In this document: one piece after another, positions 51,778 through 60,927 of the stretch | How positions within the stretch are numbered: the first letter of the stretch is position 1 | Layout of the letters: every line of letters starts with the position of its first letter | Source of the DNA: Phycisphaerales bacterium | GTDB taxonomy: Bacteria > Planctomycetota > Phycisphaerae > Phycisphaerales > SM1A02 | Reading direction: 5' to 3' | NCBI GenBank assembly: GCA_029260575.1 | Contig: JAJDDB010000009.1 | Span: forward strand, 310,001 to 374,000 | DNA: 64,000 nt | Translations under genes and position numbers: made by a program | Notes under the pieces: model-generated | The model's input: only the letters and a program-made list of their open reading frames with translations | Database searches by the model: none | Told to the model about the DNA's origin: nothing

Positions 51778-52465
51778 CTGCAGAAACCGGTTTCGCCAGC
51801 GTACCCATCTTCGGCTCTGTGCCAGCAACCAGCCGGCCAATATTGCTCCGATGCCGCCAGACAACGAGTAGCGCCAGAACAGTCGTGACAACAATCATCG
51901 GCAACACGTCATTGAGCGCCGCTGCAGCATCACGATCATCACGCAACAGTGCTTGTACAGCAGTTGCGATCGGCAGCGACAGTGCGCCCGTCATGCTTGC
52001 TATTGCCATATATCGCGTTGCTTTGAGCACGAAAAACCACACAGTCAGTGCAACAATCGCAGGCAACGTCAGCAGCGGCCACATTGCAAGCAACGCGCCG
52101 AATCCCGTTGCTACGCCTTTGCCGCCTTGGAGTTGAACATACACCGGAAACATATGTCCCAGCACCGCAGCGATCGCCACACCAAGCCACAGCCACATGT
52201 CGCTGTGGGAAATATCACGTGCCGCTGCGGTGATAGTGCCGGTCAACACGCCGGCTGCGAGAACAGGTACTGCGCCTTTCAGACAGTCGAGCACGAAACA
52301 GATGATGCCATATTTCTTGCCGAGCACGCGCCCGACGTTTGTCGCACCGATGTTCCTTGAGCCGTGCTGGCGAATGTCGATGCCGCGCGATCGCGCAATG
52401 ATCACGCCGAACGGGATCGCTCCGATCAGATACGCCCCGACAATGCAGGCGATCCAGATCCACAT
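51755..52465 (-). CDS. plsY: Glycerol-3-phosphate acyltransferase PlsY
   Basis: A 236-residue inner-membrane enzyme that transfers acyl groups from acyl phosphate to glycerol 3-phosphate, the first step of phospholipid synthesis. GSRNIGATNVGRVLGKKYG, DCLKGAVPV and GGKGVATGFG are the three PlsY motifs. Five or six membrane segments are visible. The C-terminus is an extra charged tail. The ATG shares a base with the O-antigen ligase stop (TGATG), and the stop overlaps the FkbM start, so three genes are coupled. Confidence 0.94.
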   Translation of the reverse strand: MWIWIACIVGAYLIGAIPFGVIIARSRGIDIRQHGSRNIGATNVGRVLGKKYGIICFVLDCLKGAVPVLAAGVLTGTITAAARDISHSDMWLWLGVAIAAVLGHMFPVYVQLQGGKGVATGFGALLAMWPLLTLPAIVALTVWFFVLKATRYMAIASMTGALSLPIATAVQALLRDDRDAAAALNDVLPMIVVTTVLALLVVWRHRSNIGRLVAGTEPKMGTLAKPVSADDDHSTR

Positions 52466-53898
52466 CACTGCTGCTCCAATGCCATCGCCCGGTTCGGCAG
52501 CGTTGCAGTCAACACCAGCGCGAGCATACCCAGCAGATGCCCGTTCAGATGAAAACACTCGAACTGCGCGCCGACAATCCACACTATCAGCACGCCAAGT
52601 GTTCCATCTACATACGGATGCGTGCGCGGATCAAGCGCGCACCGCCGGGCAATGAGCACAAGCATACCGACAAGCAGCGCAAGTCCAACAACGCCGGTCC
52701 CTGCAAGCGTGTGAAAGTACGTCGAGTGCGCGTGATCGTGGTCGAGATACAGTTCGATTCTACGTTCACCGGTGGCCAGTGCCTTTTCATAGCCGGGAAG
52801 TACATCGAGCGGCTGCTCTGCGCTGACGGCCCACTCCGCGCCTTCCAGTTCATACACCTCCGACATGCGAGCGCGTTCTAATGTCTGCTGATACTGCGGA
52901 AGTTCCCGCATCTTTTTCGGAAACGACCCGGCACCGGCTCCGATGATCGGCGATGGCTGCCAGATGTCGATCGCCCACGACCAGAACGCAATGCGCGAGC
53001 CGGTTGATGTCCAGTACTCCTGTTCATCGACAGCAGCGCGGTATTCCGCAACTGCGCCGCCGATACGGTCATTGAGGAAACCGGACGCTGCGAACCAGCC
53101 TGCGACAAGTGCCAGCAAACCTCCGCCGGCAAAGACAAGTGCCGCGCGCCGTGCAGATGGTGCGCGCACAAACACGACAAGCAGTACCGCAGGCACCGCA
53201 ACCGCCGCTGCGATCCACGGACCTCTGCTGCCAGATGCAAGCAGTCCCGCACCCGCAGCAGCAACGCCCGCACCAGACAACAAGCGTAACCACATTTGCC
53301 GCGAAGTCAGCAGTGCTGAGCAGTGCCAGCACAGCGCTGCAGCGCACCATGCACCGGTCTGAATCGGCTGCACCCATCCGCCCAGACGCCCGCTGGCTCC
53401 ATGTTGATAGTCAAGCAGTTCAAAGAACTGTAGGGTCTGCACAACATTCTGCGCAGCAACGCCGGCGAGTGCTGCGCCGATGTACCAGTGCATTTTGTCA
53501 ATCACCGGCCAGAGCATCAACGGCAGAGCCATTACCCGCGCCGCAGCAAGTTCATCAAGACCCTGCGCCGTATCGACAGACCACGTTGTGCTCATCGCAT
53601 ACCAACCCACGAACAGCACGACCGCACCAAGCGTTGCAGAAAGCAACAGCGGGTTGTAACACCGCCATGTGTTCGGCGAGCGCAGCAGACCATACCCGGC
53701 CAGCAGCGCAAACGTCACAGCATTGCCTGCCGTCGAAAGCGGCAGCGTGAAACAATACGCCATGGCCAGGATTTGATGAGCGACGTTGCCGTAAGGATCG
53801 CGGTGGCGCACGTACTGCAGAGCCGATGCGATGACCTTCGGATCAGATTGCGGCGGCCAGTACGGCGGCTTCGGCAAGTCGGTGAAAAAAAGCTTCAT
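52465..53898 (-). CDS. O-antigen ligase-family (Wzy/WaaL-like) membrane protein
   Basis: A 477-residue polytopic protein with about ten membrane segments. The long periplasmic loop between segments about 310 and 420 (STGSRIAFWSWAIDIWQPSP IIGAGAGSFPK ... YLDHDHAHSTYFHTLAGTGV VGL) has the H-N/H-S and R-x-x-x-W patterns of O-antigen ligase or Wzy_C proteins. The chosen ATG has GAGGG at nine bases. Likely joins or polymerises surface glycans; the exact role is inferred from family and the neighbouring LPS genes. Confidence 0.85.
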   Translation of the reverse strand: MKLFFTDLPKPPYWPPQSDPKVIASALQYVRHRDPYGNVAHQILAMAYCFTLPLSTAGNAVTFALLAGYGLLRSPNTWRCYNPLLLSATLGAVVLFVGWYAMSTTWSVDTAQGLDELAAARVMALPLMLWPVIDKMHWYIGAALAGVAAQNVVQTLQFFELLDYQHGASGRLGGWVQPIQTGAWCAAALCWHCSALLTSRQMWLRLLSGAGVAAAGAGLLASGSRGPWIAAAVAVPAVLLVVFVRAPSARRAALVFAGGGLLALVAGWFAASGFLNDRIGGAVAEYRAAVDEQEYWTSTGSRIAFWSWAIDIWQPSPIIGAGAGSFPKKMRELPQYQQTLERARMSEVYELEGAEWAVSAEQPLDVLPGYEKALATGERRIELYLDHDHAHSTYFHTLAGTGVVGLALLVGMLVLIARRCALDPRTHPYVDGTLGVLIVWIVGAQFECFHLNGHLLGMLALVLTATLPNRAMALEQQ

Positions 53899-54056
53899 AT
53901 CGCGCATCCCTCGCGCGAATGTGCGCTGCGCGCAGCCGGTCGTTGTTGGGCACGAGCGCGAAATTGGCCGCATCGCTGCATTGCCGTCATGCTACTGGCC
54001 GCAGCAGGGCGAGACCAGCACACGTCCATTTGTCACCGTGCGAGTATGCTGGACGT

Positions 54057-54863
54057 ATGCATTCGACGCGCCATGTGCCGCCGCAGCCCGACACTCCGTC
54101 TGTTCAACGGCGATCGTGGGCGAAGCGCCTTGTCGCAATCGCAGCTGCCGATCAGAACATTACAAACGCGCTGTGGAATGATCCCGATGCACTCATCGCC
54201 AAAGGGGCAATGCTCAAAGATGGTGATCGATGCACGCTTGTAGAGATCAGTGCAGGCGGAATCGCATTCGTTCTGAAGCGATTCAATCAACGTGGACTGC
54301 TGCACAGTGTTCTGCACGTACTCCTGCGATCGCGTGCCGGTTGGTGCTGGACAAATGGGGAGCGCGTATTGCAACTCGGATTACGCACGCCGGAACCCGT
54401 CGCTATGTTCGAAACACGCTTCGGTCCGCTGCGGCTTCGGTCATCTTTTCTGAGCGAGAAAATCGAAGGGCGCATCCTGTTCGATGTTGTCGACGATTCG
54501 AATGTCACACCGCTGCGCCTTACAAAGCTGGCGACCGAGTTTCGCCAAATATGGAATGCGCTCGGGACTGCGCGCCTAGGCCATCGCGACATGAAGGCAA
54601 CGAACTTCATCGTCGATGCGCACGATCAGATTTGGTTGATCGATCTTGATGCAATGCGCTGGTATCCGCCCGGCAGTTTGTTCGCGCGACGGCGCAGCAA
54701 AGACCTCGCGCGCTTCATGAAGAACTGGCGCGACCACCCAGTAGCGGCGGCGGCGTTCCGTGATGCGCTCGATACTGCCTGCCTGCCCGCTGGCGAATCA
54801 TCCACAGAAACAGCGGCGCCCGGCGAAGCGTCACCCGCCACGACTGATCGCAATAGATTCTGA
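54057..54863 (+). CDS. Kdo/WaaP-type sugar kinase
   Basis: A 268-residue protein kinase-like fold: GIAFVLKRFNQRGLLHSVLH VLLRS (Lys of the N-lobe), RLGHRDMKATNFIVDAHDQI WLIDLDAMRW with HRDxxxxN and DLD metal loop. It fits the Kdo kinase/RfaP LPS kinase group. The ATG start is at the first Met that gives the conserved N-lobe. The last 149 bases overlap the end of the convergent RfaP-like gene. Likely phosphorylates an LPS inner-core sugar; the acceptor is not known. Confidence 0.83.
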   Translation: MHSTRHVPPQPDTPSVQRRSWAKRLVAIAAADQNITNALWNDPDALIAKGAMLKDGDRCTLVEISAGGIAFVLKRFNQRGLLHSVLHVLLRSRAGWCWTNGERVLQLGLRTPEPVAMFETRFGPLRLRSSFLSEKIEGRILFDVVDDSNVTPLRLTKLATEFRQIWNALGTARLGHRDMKATNFIVDAHDQIWLIDLDAMRWYPPGSLFARRRSKDLARFMKNWRDHPVAAAAFRDALDTACLPAGESSTETAAPGEASPATTDRNRF

Positions 54864-55572
54864 GAAAGCGCAGCCAGTCCCGCCTGGTATATCCCGCATT
54901 TAGCGATGAAAACAGCAGGCCGGAGAGATCCTTGATGATCCATCGCCGAGGCGTGCGCGTGCGAATCTGCGTCCGGTGTAGGTCAATCACATGCAGATTC
55001 AGTGGATCGCCCGGCGTCCATGCGCTCCAGTCGCGAATCGGCAGCATGAAGTGGCACAAATAAAAATCGCGATGGTTCACGCCATTGGTATGCAGCGTGC
55101 GCGAAATGCCCGCAACATCGCGCAGCACCGCCCGCTGCAGTTGCACGCGCGCATTGCTCGTTCGGCCACCCCAGTCGATCGTCAATTCATCAAGATGTAT
55201 GAAACCTTCAAGCGCTTCTGTGAGCAGAAATGACTCGATACGCGCGGGGTTTCGGCCGCGCACACCCCAGCCGGCAATCGGCGTCGTCGCAATTCCAAGC
55301 TGCTGGCACTTTCGTATTGCGGCAACCTCCGGCCGGGCGGTAATCACCGGCACGCGCCCGCGCAGTGCATCTTTCAATATCTCTCGCCACCCCGGATGTC
55401 GATGCACTTTCAGAAAATACGCCCGGCCGTCAAGCTCGATGCGCATCGTGCGGCGATGTTTGTGCTGGCGATATGTCTCGCCGGTCAACGCAAGAATGTG
55501 ATCGAATGCATCATCGCCTGCAATCACGGCGCGCAGATGCTCATTTAATTCAATCTGTTCACCGCCAGCCAT
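54715..55572 (-). CDS. RfaP/WaaP-like LPS core heptose kinase
   Basis: A 285-residue kinase: RAYFLKVHRHPGWREILKDA LRGR, then LHTNGVNHRDFYLCHFMLP, and LNLHVIDLHRTQIRTR with the DLH metal site match RfaP (heptose I kinase) better than the neighbouring kinase does. It phosphorylates an LPS core heptose in Gram-negative bacteria. The 3' end overlaps that of the convergent kinase gene. Upstream on the same strand is the heptosyltransferase gene, in keeping with a heptose core. Confidence 0.88.
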   Translation of the reverse strand: MAGGEQIELNEHLRAVIAGDDAFDHILALTGETYRQHKHRRTMRIELDGRAYFLKVHRHPGWREILKDALRGRVPVITARPEVAAIRKCQQLGIATTPIAGWGVRGRNPARIESFLLTEALEGFIHLDELTIDWGGRTSNARVQLQRAVLRDVAGISRTLHTNGVNHRDFYLCHFMLPIRDWSAWTPGDPLNLHVIDLHRTQIRTRTPRRWIIKDLSGLLFSSLNAGYTRRDWLRFLRIYCDQSWRVTLRRAPLFLWMIRQRAGRQYRAHHGTPPPLLGGRASSS

Positions 55573-55635
55573 GGCGAAGAGTCTAGCGATTCAAGTCGGC
55601 AATCGCCGAAACGCCGAAAAGTCAAAACGCTGACA

Positions 55636-56682
55636 TCAATTCAACGACGGGGCACGTGTCCGCGCCGCGGCAACGACATCGCTGACCCTGATGCGATCAA
55701 TCGCGCACAAATCCGCATGTTGATCGGCAATCATCTCGCCCGGCAGGAACGGCTCAGCCAGCAGCAATTGTTCACGTGCGCCGGTCAACGTCGTCCAGCG
55801 ATGATCCGTCGGGCCGAACAGTGCGACGGTGGGAGTGCCAAGCGCTGCAGCAATGTGCCGCGGGCCGGTGTCATTGGTGATCAACAGCGCCGCTCGTTTG
55901 AGGACAGATTTCAATGAGCCGAGCGTGACACCTCGCGCTGCAAGATCGATGATGGGGGTCTTTGCGGCTCCAAGCAATTCATCGAGTGTCGCGCGCTCGG
56001 ATGGCGCGCCGGTAATAGCAATCTGTACGTCGGATTGCTTGGCCAAAGTATCAGCGGTTTTCGCAAACAGCGCCGCCGGCCAGCGTTTGTTCGCACGCAC
56101 ACCGCCGGCATTGAGCACAACCAGATGTCGCTGTGTGTCTACATCATGTAACAACTTATCAGCCGCGGCTTCTTGGGCTGCTGTCGTGTGCAATTCAAGC
56201 GTCGCATCTACTGCAGCGGGATCTATGCCGAGCGCAACCGCAGCAAGGTGCAGGTAATACAACACAGTCGAAACCGGCAGTTTGGTTTTCTCGACCGGCA
56301 CACGACTGGTCAGCAGGAATCCGCGCCCATCGCGATCGTATCCGATTCGGTTCGGCCGACCGCTCAGCCGTGCAGCAAGCCCCGCACGAAAACTGTTCGG
56401 CAGCAGCAGCACAGCACCCGGTTTCTGCACGCGGATTGCCGACGCCAACCGAAACACACCCGCGCCTCCCCTCATTCGACACGGAATAACTTGTGAGACC
56501 CATTGGCATCCGTCTAAGAGATGTTCCTGCCCCGGCCGAACGATCGTGACGATTGATGCATCAGGGCGGTGCTGTTTGACAGCTCGCAGGACCGGCGTGG
56601 CCATGACCGTGTCACCAACCCAGGATGGCATGACGATCACAATGCGGTCAAGATGTGCCGGCACCAGCGCGGTCATATGCAC
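55636..56682 (-). CDS. GT9 family ADP-heptose:LPS heptosyltransferase
   Basis: A 348-residue GT-B glycosyltransferase of family 9: IVIVMPSWVGDTVMATPVLR AVK, then ITNDTGPRHIAAALGTPTVA LFGPTDHRW, the heptose-ADP-binding signature. Adds heptose to the LPS core; WaaF-like by the 'D-T-G-P-x-H' form. The GTG start has GGAG six bases upstream; the ATG two codons later is an alternative. Next to the heptose kinases and GmhB. Confidence 0.92.
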   Translation of the reverse strand: MHMTALVPAHLDRIVIVMPSWVGDTVMATPVLRAVKQHRPDASIVTIVRPGQEHLLDGCQWVSQVIPCRMRGGAGVFRLASAIRVQKPGAVLLLPNSFRAGLAARLSGRPNRIGYDRDGRGFLLTSRVPVEKTKLPVSTVLYYLHLAAVALGIDPAAVDATLELHTTAAQEAAADKLLHDVDTQRHLVVLNAGGVRANKRWPAALFAKTADTLAKQSDVQIAITGAPSERATLDELLGAAKTPIIDLAARGVTLGSLKSVLKRAALLITNDTGPRHIAAALGTPTVALFGPTDHRWTTLTGAREQLLLAEPFLPGEMIADQHADLCAIDRIRVSDVVAAARTRAPSLN

Positions 56683-56710
56683 AGACTACTCCAGCCGATC
56701 GTATGTGTGA

Positions 56711-57190
56711 TCATCCAGGATCGGTTTTCGGCTCGGCTACGACGGCAATATCCTGCCACTCCAGCCAATGCTCGTTCAATTCGATCGCGCCGTGGCGACG
56801 ATAGAACCTGCGTGCTCTTGTGTTTGTTGGCTCAACATCCACACAGATGCGCTGTGCGCTGTGTTGCTGAAACCAGCGTGCGAGATGCCCAAGCAATTCC
56901 GACGCAACGCCAAGACCTCGATGCTCGGCTGCAATATGAATCCACTGCAATTCGCCATCGCAATCGAAGCGGCGCGTCAAGTGACCAGCGATATACCCGA
57001 CGCAGTCCGATCCACACTCGGCAACGATCAGAATGCGCGGCTCGAGCGCCCATTGTGGATGATGCGTGCCGCGCAAATATCCCTCAATGCGCTGCTTGTA
57101 ATAATTTTCGTTGTCATCGCCATCACTACGGAGCCGTGCAACTACCTCAGCATCTTCCGGGTGTGCAATCCTGTACGTCACGCAAGACAT
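56711..57190 (-). CDS. GNAT-family N-acetyltransferase
   Basis: A 159-residue acetyltransferase: YRIAHPEDAEVVARLRSD opening and the acetyl-CoA loop IHIAAEHRGLGVASELLGHL ARWF (R-x-x-G-x-A form), then VEPTNTRARRFYRRHGAIE, both typical. Substrate not predictable. A TTG three codons upstream is also open. It lies directly after the DUF1801 gene, 12 bases apart. Confidence 0.9.
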   Translation of the reverse strand: MSCVTYRIAHPEDAEVVARLRSDGDDNENYYKQRIEGYLRGTHHPQWALEPRILIVAECGSDCVGYIAGHLTRRFDCDGELQWIHIAAEHRGLGVASELLGHLARWFQQHSAQRICVDVEPTNTRARRFYRRHGAIELNEHWLEWQDIAVVAEPKTDPG

Positions 57191-57202
57191 CGCAGGCAAT
57201 TG

Positions 57203-57628
57203 TCATTTCTTCTTCTTGTCATATTTGCGCACAGAAGCAACGGACTGTTCAATCAGGACCCGCAGCACATCCATATCCACATCTTCGAGCTTGTTGATGT
57301 ACAGACACGACTTGCCTGTCTTGTGTTTGCCGAGTTTCTTCAGAAGCGAGTCGTACCTGGAAAACCCAGCCATGATGTACAGCGACAGGTTTGTCTTGCG
57401 TGGCGAAAATCCGGTGAGAAACCAGTCACCTTCTCTGCCGGAGTCGTAGACATAATGATATGTCCCGAATCCAACAATGGCGTCGCCCCACATCTCCGCC
57501 TTCTCGCCGGTGATGTCCTTCATCAATTTCAACACAGCCTTGGCATCTCTACGCCGTCCGTCATGCTCGACGCTGTCGATGAATGTCGTCACGCTCTGTT
57601 TGTTGCGCTTCGTCTTCAATTCTGCCAT
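57203..57628 (-). CDS. DUF1801 family protein
   Basis: A 141-residue protein: SVTTFIDSVEHDGRRRDAKA VLKLMKDITGEKAEMWGDAI VGFGTYHYVYDSGREGDWFL TGFSPRKTNLSLYIM is diagnostic of DUF1801 (YdhG-like, iron-chaperone-like fold). The end is Lys-rich (KYDKKKK). Function of the family is unknown. The ATG is preceded by a weak ribosome site. Lies in the run gmhB, DUF1801, GNAT, with short gaps. Confidence 0.9.
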   Translation of the reverse strand: MAELKTKRNKQSVTTFIDSVEHDGRRRDAKAVLKLMKDITGEKAEMWGDAIVGFGTYHYVYDSGREGDWFLTGFSPRKTNLSLYIMAGFSRYDSLLKKLGKHKTGKSCLYINKLEDVDMDVLRVLIEQSVASVRKYDKKKK

Positions 57629-57648
57629 GTGTTGCTCACTTGAACGAC

Positions 57649-58593
57649 CTACGACCGTTGATCCACCAGCAGAAGCGTCACCGTGAACATCTGCATCAGG
57701 ATCGCAAAGCCGACCCAGCTCATCAACGCCGTGGAATTTGACAACTGCAATAGCCCGAGCAAGGCGAACAGAAGCGCAAGCAACTGGCATATGCCTGCAG
57801 CCATTTTCAGCGGCGTGAACTCCGCCTTGCGCTGCCGGGTTGTGCGCAACTCTTCGGTCAGCTCGATCATCGTTCGCCGAACCTGCTCCATTGAATCACT
57901 CGGCATCGGATTCGCAGCAGCCGCAGTTGCTGTCGCAGCCCGCTTTTTCGCACGCGGCATCGTCTTGGGTCCGCTTGCATGCGCCGCGGCACCATTTGGC
58001 AGCGGCCGTTCATCAGCCGTCTGCTTCAAAATCACCTGCACCGCACCAGCAAACTCAGCGGCAGATGCAGTCGGCTTACTCTCGCGGATCATCTGTTCAT
58101 CAGCACTCAGCACGATCGTTCGACACCCAGCGGTGCGCCCAGCCTGCACATCGCGCGGCTGATCGCCGATCACCCAACTCGCGCCGAGATCAATGTCCAG
58201 ATCGCGGGCTGCCTGCAAAAGCATGCCCGGATGCGGCTTGCGCCACGGATGATCTCTGCGGTATTCCTCGACATCGCCTTCGGGGTGGTACGGACAGTAG
58301 TAGAACCGGTCAATCAACGGCCGCTGCTTCGTTGCTTGCTCCACCTCGGTTGCAATGCGCTGATTGACCGCATCCACATCTGCTTCGGTATACCTGCCGC
58401 GCGCAACGCCGCCCTGGTTGGTGATGACGACGAGGCGATAGCCAGCCACGCGAAGAGCTTTGAGCCCCTCAGCGACGCCGTCCTTCAGACGAACCTCATC
58501 CGGATCGCCAAGGTCGCCATCGTTGTGGATCAGAGTATTGTCACGATCAAGGAAGACTGCGGCATCCACTATGCCAAAGGATAGCACCGTCAC
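57649..58593 (-). CDS. gmhB: GmhB-like D-glycero-D-manno-heptose-1,7-bisphosphate phosphatase with C-terminal membrane tail
   Basis: A 314-residue protein. Residues 1-175 are a HAD-IIIA phosphatase: FLDRDNTLIHN (D-x-D-x-T), VITNQGGVARGRYTE, YCPYHPEGDVEEYRRDHPWR KPHPGML zinc loop and WVIGDQPRDVQAGRTAGC. This removes the C7 phosphate in ADP-heptose synthesis. Then a linker of about 60 residues, a helical part and two membrane segments (GICQLLALLFALLGLLQL; WVGFAILMQMFTVTLLLV) that GmhB normally lacks. Start at GTG, uncertain between three GTG codons. Confidence 0.88.
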   Translation of the reverse strand: MTVLSFGIVDAAVFLDRDNTLIHNDGDLGDPDEVRLKDGVAEGLKALRVAGYRLVVITNQGGVARGRYTEADVDAVNQRIATEVEQATKQRPLIDRFYYCPYHPEGDVEEYRRDHPWRKPHPGMLLQAARDLDIDLGASWVIGDQPRDVQAGRTAGCRTIVLSADEQMIRESKPTASAAEFAGAVQVILKQTADERPLPNGAAAHASGPKTMPRAKKRAATATAAAANPMPSDSMEQVRRTMIELTEELRTTRQRKAEFTPLKMAAGICQLLALLFALLGLLQLSNSTALMSWVGFAILMQMFTVTLLLVDQRS

Positions 58594-58694
58594 CCGTCGG
58601 CGGTCGATTCGCGAGCTATCGGACCTGCCACGTCGCTTGCGAAGCCGCGCCAGAATCTCTCAACCGGCCACTCAAAATGCGGGTTGTCGACGTT

Positions 58695-59846
58695 TCAATA
58701 CGTTGACCTGTCGCCGAGGCACGTGCGCACCGACCGAGCGACATCCAGCAGCGGTTCATCCATCGGCACAGTACGCTGCTTGTTGGCGACGTTGAGTATC
58801 CCCGCAGCGCCGAGTTTGCCGTCGCGCATCACAACGATCTGGTTGACATGCCCGGCCATGAGCATGTCCATCGCGCGGTGGCCAAATAGCGACGCCAGCA
58901 CGCGATCACGAGGTACCGGGTCACCACCTCGAACAATGTGGCCGAGCACATTGAAGCGCGTCTCGATTTTTGCACGTTCTTTGATGAGCGTTGCGACATG
59001 TTCCCCAATGCCGCCCAGCCGCACCGGCTCGGGACTTGTCTCATCGCGCGTGGCAACGATTTGCTGTCCACCGGCCGGCCGCGCGCCTTCGGCGCACGCC
59101 ACGATCGAAAACCCGCGCCCGTGAGATTGGCGCGACAGTACGAAGTCGCAGATGGCGTCAATCTCAAACGGAATCTCAGGAATCAGAATAACATCCGCAC
59201 CTGAAGCAATCCCACTGTGCAGCGCAAGCCACCCTGCATTGCGGCCCATGATCTCGCAGACCATCACCCGATGGTGACTCGCTGCGGTGGAATGCAAGCG
59301 ATCAAGGCAACGCGTTGCAGTGTCCGATGCGGTAATAAACCCGAACGTAATGTCTGTGCCCACAATATCGTTGTCGATCGTCTTGGGTACGCCGACGCAT
59401 GGCACGCCCGCTTCAATAAGCGGTGCAGTACATGTCATCGTGCCGTCGCCGCCGACGACAACCAGAGCATCAAGTTGATGCTCTTCGACTGTGCGCAGGC
59501 AATCATTTGTGCGGTTTTCAATGCGCGGCTGGTTGTTTTCGTCGTAGCCCGTGAAGTAGTGTGTCGGCGACACTTTATTGTTACTGCCGAGAATCGTTCC
59601 GCCTCGCGTCAGAATTCCCGAGACATGCATGCTCGAAAGTTCACCCACGCGGCCTTCAATCAGCCCAAGGTAGCCGTCTTCAATGCCGAAGACGCGCACG
59701 TTGTGCTGATAGATGGCGGTCTTTGTGATCGCGCGAATAACAGCGTTCAGCCCCGGGCAGTCGCCGCCGCCGGTCAACACACCAATGCGCCGCACCTTCA
59801 GGTTCGGCATCGATGTCAGAACAGTATTCATTGCAGTCGTCGTCAT
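58695..59846 (-). CDS. pfkA: 6-phosphofructokinase (PfkA family)
   Basis: A 383-residue phosphofructokinase for the committed step of glycolysis. GVLTGGGDCPGLNAVIRAI, VVVGGDGTM, GVPKTIDNDIVGTD, MGRNAGWLA, and PEIPFEID are all present. GGDGT is the form linked to ATP use, while PKTIDND with Lys is the form linked to pyrophosphate use; the mixed type is known as group III, mostly ATP-dependent. Donor must be tested. A short N-terminal extension (TTTAMNTVL) precedes the fold. Confidence 0.93.
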   Translation of the reverse strand: MTTTAMNTVLTSMPNLKVRRIGVLTGGGDCPGLNAVIRAITKTAIYQHNVRVFGIEDGYLGLIEGRVGELSSMHVSGILTRGGTILGSNNKVSPTHYFTGYDENNQPRIENRTNDCLRTVEEHQLDALVVVGGDGTMTCTAPLIEAGVPCVGVPKTIDNDIVGTDITFGFITASDTATRCLDRLHSTAASHHRVMVCEIMGRNAGWLALHSGIASGADVILIPEIPFEIDAICDFVLSRQSHGRGFSIVACAEGARPAGGQQIVATRDETSPEPVRLGGIGEHVATLIKERAKIETRFNVLGHIVRGGDPVPRDRVLASLFGHRAMDMLMAGHVNQIVVMRDGKLGAAGILNVANKQRTVPMDEPLLDVARSVRTCLGDRSTY

Positions 59847-59979
59847 TGAAGTAATGCGCCTGCAAGGTTTTCACCACGGCCGGCCACCGAGAACCACGGA
59901 GCACTGCGAATTGAAAAAGATGTTTTTCGTGAAGTCATGCTTGGCTGTTCGGCTTTCCAGCTATTTGGCTTTCAAAGTT

Positions 59980-60747
59980 TTATCGCGGTTGCCGCGTCGG
60001 GCGAATCAGAATTTCATTTACATTGACATGTGGGGGTGCTTCCAGTGCATACAGAATCGAATCTGCGATATCTTCACTCGTCAGCGGCTCGCCAATCGAA
60101 TTGATGTACATCTGCATGCCTATGCGCGTCTGTTCGTGGTGTATTGAACCCTGCAGTTCCGTCTCCACCACGCCGGGTGCGATGGTTGTCACTCGAATGC
60201 GGTTGCCGTCTTTCGCGCCTTGTTCTGCAAGCTCGCCGCGCAAGCCCTCGGAGATCACATGCACCGCATGTTTGGTGCCGCAGTACACAGCTCCATTTGG
60301 AAACACTCGCCGCCCTGCCACCGAACTGACATTGACAATATGCCCGATTTTCTGCTCGAGCATGATCGGCAGCGTACACCCGATGCCGTATAGCAACCCC
60401 TTGACGTTGACATCAATCATCTGATCCCACTCGTCCATACGGCATTCAGCAAGCGGAGCCAGCGGCATTATGCCGGCATTGTTGATGAGAACATCAACCC
60501 GGCCGAAATGTTTGATCGCCGTGTCGATGACTCCCTGCACCTGCGCCCGATCAGTCACATCACACGGAGCTGTCACAGCATGCCCGCCTTCTTTGACAAT
60601 CAGATTGACGAGCGCATCCAGACGATCTGCACGTCGAGCTGCGACAACAACGCGTGCTGATCTGCGTCCAAGTGCTCTGGCAGTTGCTTCGCCGATGCCG
60701 CTGCTGGCGCCGGTGATGATGATGACTTGTTCGGACAATACGGACAT
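59980..60747 (-). CDS. Short-chain dehydrogenase/reductase
   Basis: A 255-residue classical SDR: IIITGASSGIGEATARALG, ARRADRLDAL (NADP-type Arg pair), NNAGIMPLAP, NVSSVAGRRVFPNGAVYCGT KHAV with Y-x-x-x-K. The end PHVNVNEILIRPTRQPR is typical of YdfG/Clavaldehyde-type SDRs of the '3-hydroxy acid dehydrogenase' group. Substrate unknown. Start at ATG preceded by GGGGT; an in-frame ATG three codons earlier is possible. Confidence 0.9.
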   Translation of the reverse strand: MSVLSEQVIIITGASSGIGEATARALGRRSARVVVAARRADRLDALVNLIVKEGGHAVTAPCDVTDRAQVQGVIDTAIKHFGRVDVLINNAGIMPLAPLAECRMDEWDQMIDVNVKGLLYGIGCTLPIMLEQKIGHIVNVSSVAGRRVFPNGAVYCGTKHAVHVISEGLRGELAEQGAKDGNRIRVTTIAPGVVETELQGSIHHEQTRIGMQMYINSIGEPLTSEDIADSILYALEAPPHVNVNEILIRPTRQPR

Positions 60748-60927
60748 ACCCCGCATGGTAGCAGGGCGTGAGTACGCCTTCTGAATGCGTATTGATTTCG
60801 ACCAATGCCCCGGGAGTGCCTTCCCGATGCTTTGGTCACGCGCGCACATACTTCAACGGCCTACCGGCGCCAGCCGGCGCGCTCGCCGCGGCTATACATT
60901 TACATGCTGTCCTCAGTCCTCTGCTTC

